Translations under genes and position numbers: made by a program | NCBI GenBank assembly: GCA_004794785.1 | Contig: SJOL01006495.1 | Location: 182,438-246,437 of the forward strand | Direction of reading: 5' to 3' | Source of the DNA: Opisthorchis felineus | Taxonomy: Eukaryota; Platyhelminthes; Trematoda; Opisthorchiida; Opisthorchiidae | DNA length: 64,000 nucleotides | The notes under the pieces: generated by a model | Database searches by the model: none | The model's input: only the letters and a program-made list of their open reading frames with translations | Told to the model about the DNA's origin: nothing | Shown: one piece after another, positions 56,245 to 64,000 of the stretch | Numbering within the stretch: position 1 is the stretch's first letter | Layout of the letters: the number at the start of each line of letters is the position of its first letter

Positions 56245-57400
56245 ATACTTTCATGCTCTGCCGGCTGCCGGATGGCTTTGTCAGCCTAGTCGAACTACTC
56301 ACTGCACAAATCGGGACAAGTAGGCCAACAAAAGCTATCACTCTTCTCCTCTCGCTTTACTTACACCGCCTCCCCTAGCCTATCAATGACACCTTGCAGA
56401 CCCCTCCATCTGGACCGACACTCCATCCCTATTGAATTGAACTTGGCTGAAATATCTGCTGGTCCCGCATCTCTGGCAGACCCAGGCATCTCGAAATCAA
56501 TCTTCAAGACCCGAAGCGCAACTGGTCTGGCTGTTGTTAATGCTGAGGCGGGCATGAAAACAAGCTTCTCTTGCTCTCACACTGGAGTCGCTTGATAGTG
56601 ACGTGTGCTAAGTGCCAGGGACGACAGTTCGAGATTCAAACATGGAGGTTGGGCTAACTACCCTATCGCTTTTCATGCGCTTTAGGCTGCGCACATCCGG
56701 CGATCAAGAAGCCTCAGCAGCAGGTAGTTCGGGGGTGAGTATCTCCCTAAGTTACCAAGCGGAAGGAACCCGTTGATAGCCCCTTCTGTGTGGTTCGTCA
56801 GTCAACTTCCCTGAAGCATTCGCACAGGCGAGAAATCGATCATTGTCTGCTTATCGTGACTGCTTAAGCCTCGGCCCACTGTTGTTCGGACACCAATGAT
56901 GACAACATTTACACCGCCTTGTTGACTCTGTTACCGCAGGTTGAAGGTCCATATACCGTGTAGTTGCTGGAGGTTTGAATGTATTCGCTTAGCATAAGAT
57001 GGGCTGCCGATCAAATAAGTACAAAAACGGCCACCAGCTACATCATCCCCGTGTGGACAGGAAGCAGTTTTTACGTAGTAATGGCTTTCGAAGTAACGAA
57101 AACTCCTGGCTGCATGGTGCTCTCCAACAGCGGACCATCCAAGCACCCAAAGTCAGTAAACTTCCACCTGTTTCCAGTGATGTGTATCACTATCGCGCCT
57201 ACCCTATTTTGGAATACTTTTGCAGGTTCGCCCAAGGCTGCTTACTTCTTCACTTTTCAGGGATGCGTAACGGGTGGACAACTCACACAGTAACTGACGG
57301 CAGGGTAGACCTCAGAGTTAAAATTATGCGTCAACTCTGATTTCCGGACTGTCTCCCACCGTAGGATGTCCATAGTTGGTGGAAGTAAGTTGCCACACAA
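56245..57400. other. No gene seen
   Basis: Several overlapping frames of about 65-110 codons on both strands, none recognised. Confidence 0.4.
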
Positions 57401-58330
57401 TAATAATAATAATGTTTATTTCCAACTGGTGGGTAGCAGGCCGTCAGGCATGATCACAGTGTTACAGTCAGAAGAAAAGCATGACTGGCGGGGTTTGTGG
57501 GTACAGGGGATTGCGCGGAAAGGTGACGGCGTCATACACAATGAGCATTATTGGACGTAGACATGGTCACCCTTAAACCGGCACGAGCAGGAAGCACAGT
57601 TACTGAATATCGTGTTGAGGCAAGATGAGGTCGTTAGGATTTGAAGGTGGCGGGCAAAACAAAAAGAGGGAGGACACAACAAAAGGCATCCTGTCCGCAA
57701 ATTACGGAAAAGAAGGAACCAGAGCAACGTGTCTTGTGAAGTGGCAGAGTTGGCGTCATCCAGCCGATCAATTTGAACTGAAACCTAAAACCACCGCTGG
57801 GGCCTCGTGGCTTTGGACTGTTGGGCTTATGGCCAGGGTCACAAAGAGCATAAGTGGGGATGATGAAGGTGAGGGATTAGCAATGCGGATAAATAGTAGC
57901 CGGAAGCTCAGAATCATGGTGTAATGTGAAATTGTAGAGACTCACTTGTGTCGCTGTTGTAGTGGAGCCGGGTATAAAATATTCTTGGAAGAGTGGGTTG
58001 GTGACATCAAACAAGCCGAAACGCGATCTGTACAGAAAATTATGGACATTGTGGGGAGCACGGACTGAAAGTCCTCCGAAATGATTAAATCCGAAGAAAG
58101 GTTCAGCAGATTAGAATGAAAGCGTCCTGGAGGCGGCTGCGACCAGGTGAAGAGTTTGCCCATATGTGCAGGTAATGGAAAGATTAGGCGAGAGGGTACG
58201 GTCAAGAATAGGAAGGGAATAGTTCAGGATGTGTTATCGAACTGGGTGTGGCACGATAGCGACAGTCCCCCCTGTGACACGATGCTATCAGGTCTGCTCG
58301 AGTATATTATATATCGGGCATAGCATTGGT
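57400..58330 (-). repeat. Unassigned repeat with (ATT)n end, copy 1
   Basis: Starts at an (AAT)n tract at 57400-57413, then TTTATTTCCAACTGGTGGGT and GCATGATCACAGTGTTACAG. Further in, GGAAAGATTAGGCGAGAGGG (58172) and CAGGATGTGTTATCGAACTG (58224). The same blocks recur in order at 63172-63345. The (ATT)n end suggests a retroelement 3' end read on the minus strand. Confidence 0.6.
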
Positions 58331-58334
58331 GCCG

Positions 58335-59430
58335 CTTGAATCACGGAGTCCCCGTCGGCCCTGAACATATTTGGCCCAAGGAACTATCAAACGTTAAGTA
58401 AAACCTGCCTGAAATGCCTAGTGGACACGTGAAGCTGAAAAGTAGAAGTGATCGGGAATACCAAAAGTGCTCCAAGATTTTTGGCCAATCTACTCTACCG
58501 CCGTTGAGCGAAACCATCAGGGATAATACCAACGCATCCGTCCTCAAAAAAGGTTGCCTTGGGCTCTGGGTTGAAAAGTTAAGCTGAAATCATAGTGGTT
58601 ACCTGCTGCAACCCAGCAGGTTTGCGGAACTGCACTAAAACTTTAAAGGGTAAGCAAGAACTTCACATAGCCTCAGAGGCGTTTGACTACGTTTCTTATC
58701 TTGAGTTCCACCGAGGTCCTTGTCTGGATCGACACCCGCTTGCATTATCCAGTGATTGGAATGAACCCCTTAGTGAGTGTTTGCTGATTTATTTGCACCC
58801 ATCTGAGGAAACAACAAACCCAAGCAAATAAGGGAAACGTGTATAAGTGCTCATTTTGAAACAGGGGTCCGTAGCTTGTGCGGTATTCACAACGCAATCA
58901 GCTGAACTCCAGCCGCAACAAGATACTTGGCGTCGCTTGTCACCGTCAGCGTTAGGGCGGCCCTGGAGACCCTAGCTAGAGGGCAGAAAGCATGGATCCA
59001 GTTCGATGTATGTATGGTCAAATCTTCACACTCTGGTCGGCATTCGGATGAGGCCATACGTATAACTGACCCACAATTTTTGTGCTTCTGCGTTCTGAGA
59101 TACGTGAGACTCAGCTGACCGATGCGTTCTCCCAAATAACTTGCTTGGCGAAGGAGGTCCCATAAGTTTGTGAATAAGGTTAGTTCTTTGTATACTAGGA
59201 CCCGCGTGCATGTGAGAGTAGACTGGGCCAGTTCAAGGGCTCGCCCCCATATTCAAATTCGTGATCAACCAGCGAATAAGGTAAACACTAGAAAGACCTA
59301 AAATTCCTGGGGTTCAAAGAGGAAAAAGCCTTGCCAATGTGGTATAAACAGACGATATCTTTCCCATTTATGTGGGGGAGAACTCAAGGGCGTTCTTCTG
59401 TTGGCTGACCGAATTCGGTCCATCTGGCAC
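58335..59430. other. No gene seen
   Basis: Non-coding, no recognised repeat. Confidence 0.4.
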
Positions 59431-59439
59431 GCGCTTTGT

Positions 59440-59770
59440 AGTCATCGAAACTTAGTGTCGTCGTGCACCTTAAAATTACGTCGCTGAGCTCGCCAACTGC
59501 ACTCCACGGAGAAGTGTGCGAGGATGTAAAGCGTTTTGCGTGCCTTGATAGCTCTATATTTCCCAAATGTGATGCAGGGGATGGGGTTGACGAACTAATC
59601 TCCCGTGTTCAGGTAGCGTTTGCGAGACAACTGTGGCGGCAAAGTTGCCTACCCCATAACCTCAAATGATGCGCGTGTCAGGCCACGTTAAGGGTCGCTT
59701 TCTGCACTGCTCTGATCTTTGCAATCACCCGAACTGAGACGTCTTCAGGTATTTGGCAAGTGGTTGCTCA
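59440..59770 (+). mobile_element. LINE RT-thumb fragment, degraded
   Basis: Reads GEVCEDVKRFACLDSSIF, then VDELISRVQVAFARQLWRQS and LPHNLK-stop-CACQATLRVAF. This matches [18 protein letters not shown]...[14 protein letters not shown]...[12 protein letters not shown] of LINE-a, or a sister family. Stops and gaps present. Confidence 0.65.
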
Positions 59771-59779
59771 GCAACCCCC

Positions 59780-62700
59780 CTTATGTGATCTGGTCCCGGC
59801 TATCCCGCAGTGGGGGCGGGATAGCGTAGAATTCAGTTTAAAAGGACGGCCAGGTTCAGAATATGTGGGGGGGTTGGTCATGTATCACGGGCGCCGCAGG
59901 AGGTTGCCATTCGTGCCGAACTCAGCTTAACGCGGGTGGAGAGGTGGTTAAACCTTGACCTGACAGAGGTATAAAACAGCGATGATGAAAAGTCTGGGTA
60001 ATGTTGGTTCCGCCGAACTTATATTGTGGAACCCGCATGATCGCCCCCTGCAAATTTTTGGAGGCTCTATATGAATACTAGTTGATATCAATAGCTTTTT
60101 GTTGTTAATTTTTCTTCAGTTTGTCTGGATGAGAATGTGGAGTTATATTTAGACCAGCATCTAGTCCTGTTTCCTGTACTGTTATCCTCCTTGCAATATT
60201 TTATGTTTGTACAAAAGCAAACTGCTAGTGTTGAACTTTGATGTGCTACCCAATCTGCTGTTAGGGGTGGTGGCGGCATTGGTGAACGGAGACTTGAACT
60301 AGCCCTACGCCAAGCTACTTGGAAAATATTCTTGATCTTGAAGTTTATATAATCTTCGAAATCGCTTTGTCACCGACCGCCGAAATAAGACTGGGTCGTT
60401 TGGTGCGTTATACACACTCATCTTTAAAATATGTCGGCGGTATGAGTACGATGAATGGATGATGAGATGTGTTGAACTAACAATGTCGTAAAAGAGCTCA
60501 ACCTTGTGGTGCCACGTATGTTTTCATACCCTGGTAACCCACTGATCTGCACCAGAGGATGGCGATTCAGCATCGACAAAATCTCCCCCTCCAGGGTGGC
60601 CAATAAATACGGATCTGCCTGTCATAACGTCCAGGCCTGCCAGTTAGCTGGAGAAATGTGACAATTTGTCCATTGAAACTTAAGCCACTTGGATAGCTTT
60701 ACGCCCCGAGGTCAGGCTTTCGAGCCAAAAGCTTAAGATGAAGACCTTTATTATTCGCGTGTATTCTTTTAGGCGCTCTAGCTATAGGGTGGGTAGCCTT
60801 ATTCGCCACATGCGGCAAGGCGGAAGAGCAAGAAACACTAAAACTGAAGCCACCCAGCTCGCTCCATTGCTGACGATTAACTCCCGTCCTGTTCCACTTG
60901 ATGATACTTTTTGTGTAGATACCGGCTACATACACATCAGGTGGCCACCTTCAGAAATAACAGGCTACATAATCGTTTATGCCTAACACCCCGCGCCTCA
61001 CTCGAGCCTTGGTCTCCTTTTTAATTTGCAGCGTTTTTGGTGAAATTTCTGCGGATTGGCCAAAGAGCTGCCCTTGCGCGTAGTGCCGATAATTTGTTGA
61101 TTGACGTGTTGCATCTGTAAGATTCAAATATATTTTTAAAGTTCGGTTGCTGAGACTATGGCACTTTCTCCCTTCAGATACTGTTGGATATGAATCGCGG
61201 ATGATCCAACAGCAGCTGAAGTGGGTTGAACCGGTACGCCGCGCCCTGGACGCACACCCAAAATTTGTCTGAAACCATAGTTCAAAGGAGGGAAATTTTT
61301 AACATAAAGTTTTAGCATTTGATGGTAGTTATTCGAACCCCCAAGATCTTCCCGCGCGGCTGCAGGTTTGTTGGAGGTTGTTTAAACTTACTCAAGGCCC
61401 AGTGTGGGCGCGGAATTCGTATTTTAATGGCTGATAATGGCTTTACGTGATGTGTCCGTAAGAAATTTTGTGGGAAAGCTGGTTTCTTCACGTGTTATTT
61501 TTCTGTATTGGATGTGGGAATAATCTCAAGTCTACATGAACAATAAGTGCGCCTTCTATGTCCGCGCTAACTCAAAATGGAGCAGCCACTCGCGACCTAT
61601 TTCGGAAAAAGTCTTCTGTCGTTGTGACAGGCGTACCGCCAAACATAGCCAAGGATTTCGTCACAGCTAGTAAGTTTCTTATTTTTTTATGATAGTCAGC
61701 ACGCGCTATATCGGGCGCACGGCAGGCATTAAACTTCAAGTGTATACCGGACTCTTGATAGTGCCGTTGGATGAATTAGCGGGTTTATGGGCATGGCAAA
61801 TAGAAAGCAATGTAGGGTGGCCCATGCTGTCAAGTCCTGGCGCAAAGTAAACGGATTGAGACGGTCTTGTGGGTGGAGATAAAGCGCTCGTCCGGGAAAT
61901 ATTAGGGATATGGTGAAATACGGGCAAGTCATCAGACTGAGTATGGCAGTCGCATTACCGTCATCGTGAGGCAACACTTGGGTTCGTGGACAGCCCCGTA
62001 CATGAACATCTTGGGTGAGTCGTTTTGGGTTGTCATCGTAGTTGGGATTTGCTAAAGAATCGTGGCAAATTAAGACCAACATGAATGAAGGATATTCTGG
62101 GGTCCGTCGGGGGCGGTCCTTCACTGCTGCCATCCAAATGAAGCAATAAGACAGCCGCGTCTACATTGGGGACTCAGAATGGGGAAAAGTTTTAAAATGG
62201 TCTGCTAGAAAGCACCATGGTGTGAGTTAGACTGCGGCCCGAAATAACAGGCAGCCAAAACTGGTCACAATTCCTAACTACTGCAGTGAGACGACACTGC
62301 CCGATTTCAAAAGCAGTAATCGATATTCAAGTTCAGGTAATAGGTATGCGGTCGATGAGAACGGGAGTGGGCATATGTGATTATGAGGGTTTTGTATTGG
62401 CTCAATTGTGCACAACTAAGGTATCCCGGAGGTTACAGGGACATTAGATCAAAGAAAAACGCGGGTGCCTTTTGGCGTTGCGTGCTTGTACGATGGGGTG
62501 ATCTCAGAATGGTGTAGTTACAGTCTAAAGAAAAGCGTGAAGGCTTTGCAAAATGAACTGTCTCTGAGGCGTCATGCCACGTGTATCTAGTGAGCCTCTG
62601 CCAGCATTTTTTGCTCTGCTATTAATTAATTTTTGGTTTCATAGGAGGATTGCCCGGGATATATGCTACAACCATGGTAAGCTCAGGCCGAAAACACAGG

Positions 62701-62820
62701 CATCCGACGAAAGTTGCTTCCATTTTAGTTTTCTCTTCCTGCATTGCAGAAGGCGGATTATGAAATTCAGCATGCGACAGGAGTACCTTTGGGGAGAGGG
62801 CATGCAGTTGAAGTGAGGGT
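59780..62820. other. Mostly unassigned non-coding sequence
   Basis: Includes a short 5'-UTR-like piece at 60705-60760. A 134-codon minus-strand frame at 62133-61729 is rich in Pro, Thr and Leu with no recognised family. Nothing else supported. Confidence 0.35.
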
Positions 62821-62829
62821 TGTCAACCG

Positions 62830-63170
62830 TGCAGTCTTTTGCGCCGTCGTGGACAGGAGGTGTTGAAGGGGCGGACATGGAACGGAAAGATACGGAGAGC
62901 TCCAAAAGCTTCTGTACACAAAGCAGTGTACGACAAGAGCACCCTTTCTTCATTCCTACTTAACTTAGTGATCGATGAGATAATGAAGCAAACGCTGAAA
63001 CGTCTGTTGAACCACGGTTTTCGAATCTTCTGACAAAAATCTTGTCGAGCTGGAATATGCAGACATCGTTCTCATCTTCGAAGGGGAGGAAGAGCGCAGG
63101 TTTTGGACGAACTGACCAAAGTCATCCCGTCCTTTGGTATACACTTTTTACCCACAAAGGTTAAGGTTAT
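62830..63170 (+). mobile_element. LINE-a RT fragment (plus strand)
   Basis: Reads STLSSFLLNLVIDEIMKQTL then KRLLNHGF, and after a stop and frameshift VELEYADIVLIFEGEEE and a thumb remnant. Matches RT motif B-C of LINE-a ([11 protein letters not shown]...[17 protein letters not shown]), with one Asp of YADD lost. Confidence 0.72.
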
Positions 63171-63171
63171 A

Positions 63172-63400
63172 ATAATATTGTTCATTTCCAACTGGTAAGT
63201 GGCATACCGTTACGCATGATCATAAGGTTACAGTCAGAGTAAAGCATGAGTTTGTTCGTAGTTGCATGCAATGGAAAAATTGGGCGAAAAAGTACAGTCA
63301 AGAGAAGGTAGGGAACAGTTGCGGGTGTGCTACCGAAGTGGGTTTGGCAGTGCCATGCGATTATTGCACTGACATACTTCGGTTTCTGGATAGCCCCGTG
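63172..63400 (-). repeat. Unassigned repeat with (ATT)n end, copy 2
   Basis: TTCATTTCCAACTGGTAAGT, GCATGATCATAAGGTTACAG and GGAAAAATTGGGCGAAAAAG match copy 1 at 57.41 and 58.17 kb in order, but about 650 bp found in copy 1 are absent here. Confidence 0.6.
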
Positions 63401-63404
63401 AAGG

Positions 63405-64000
63405 GCGTCATGTTTGAGGTGATTGGACCGAAATGTGCAATTCTGTGAGCAGCGGGATATATTTGGTTGGCCAGGGGAATCAGCAGAGATAGAGAAAAGC
63501 CAATGTAAGATCTCAGGTATTTTTCCGGTCCGGTTGAAGATCGCTATGTGTGTAAACAACAAGCCAGGTGGAATGTACAACGAGCAAACAGGGCGTATGA
63601 AGCAGGTATTGCCGAAGGTCGAAGCTTGAGAAGACGAGGGAATGAGATGAGATCAGTAAAGCCCTGTGAGATAGTGAAGACATCTGATAGGATGAAGTGC
63701 ATTAATAGAGAGAAAAAACTTAACGTTTATCACAATTAGGGTGGCCACACCAAGCGATTAAATGAGACAGGATAGGCGTATTGAGGGAATGGATTACGGG
63801 GAGTCAGTCAGTCGACCACTTAGAGGACAAAAGTGGGGGTGGTGGCATTTTTGCGGTGTGTTACCTGGATGTCGATCGTAGAATGTGTTCCTGGGCAATG
63901 AGACATAGTAAACTGTGCAGTCCTCAGCCAGATCATCATCGTTGTCTGAGACAGTTGGATCGCAATATGTGTGGCTGTCTTAGTAGCTCGTCTATTCGGT
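63405..64000. other. No gene seen
   Basis: Purine-rich plus strand with short open frames only. Confidence 0.4.

Noticed and set aside
61729..62133. 134-codon minus-strand frame
   Set aside because: No recognised family, biased composition, no splice context; kept only as a note.
1..64000. CRISPR arrays, LTR pairs, rRNA or DNA-transposon terminal inverted repeats
   Set aside because: None could be seen by eye; the repeats present are retroelement fragments and microsatellites.

Overview
The window is intron-rich, repeat-dense eukaryotic DNA. Two conserved multi-exon genes lie on the minus strand, separated and invaded by many decayed non-LTR retrotransposons and a tRNA-derived SINE. Long introns with GT..AG borders, degenerate APE-type LINEs, and no bacterial-style gene packing point to an invertebrate. 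The LINE proteins and the SINE look like those I associate with digenean flukes, but that species-level inference is moderate and untested here.

Gene 1 is a complete GMPPB (mannose-1-phosphate guanylyltransferase beta) gene at 18001-44543, minus strand. I could reconstruct nine exons whose phases all agree, giving 364 residues against about 360 in human. Introns 1 to 5 span about 44.4-38.0 kb. Intron 6 is about 15.3 kb (22582-37913) and is filled with LINE and SINE remnants. Gene 2, at 1808-15185 on the minus strand, is an importin-13/transportin-3-like karyopherin. Ten exons are visible and most are phase-compatible. Its first exon and its C-terminal part are not seen, and the C-terminus probably continues past the left edge. 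The two genes point the same way, with about 2.8 kb between the GMPPB stop and the first visible importin exon.

Repeats make up most of the rest. LINE-a and LINE-b are two related families with an apurinic-type endonuclease, a reverse transcriptase and a 'GHVLRM'-type C-terminal domain. LINE-a ends in a (GAT)n tail. LINE-c is a CR1/Jockey-like fragment at 32.0-33.1 kb and LINE-d is a further type at 35.1-36.0 kb. At least eight copies of one tRNA-derived SINE are present. The region 48.3-53.8 kb is a nested stack: a LINE-a copy holds a 5'-truncated LINE-a insertion and a truncated SINE with a target-site duplication, and next to it a 60-bp LINE tail sits between perfect 13-bp duplications. 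Paralogous empty sites at 29.17 and 30.1 kb make the order of insertion readable.

The right end (54-64 kb) shows no gene I recognise. It holds LINE 5'-UTR-like pieces, two degraded plus-strand RT fragments, and an unassigned repeat present near 57.4-58.3 and 63.2-63.4 kb. I see no rRNA, true tRNA gene, CRISPR array, LTR pair or bacterial-type operon.
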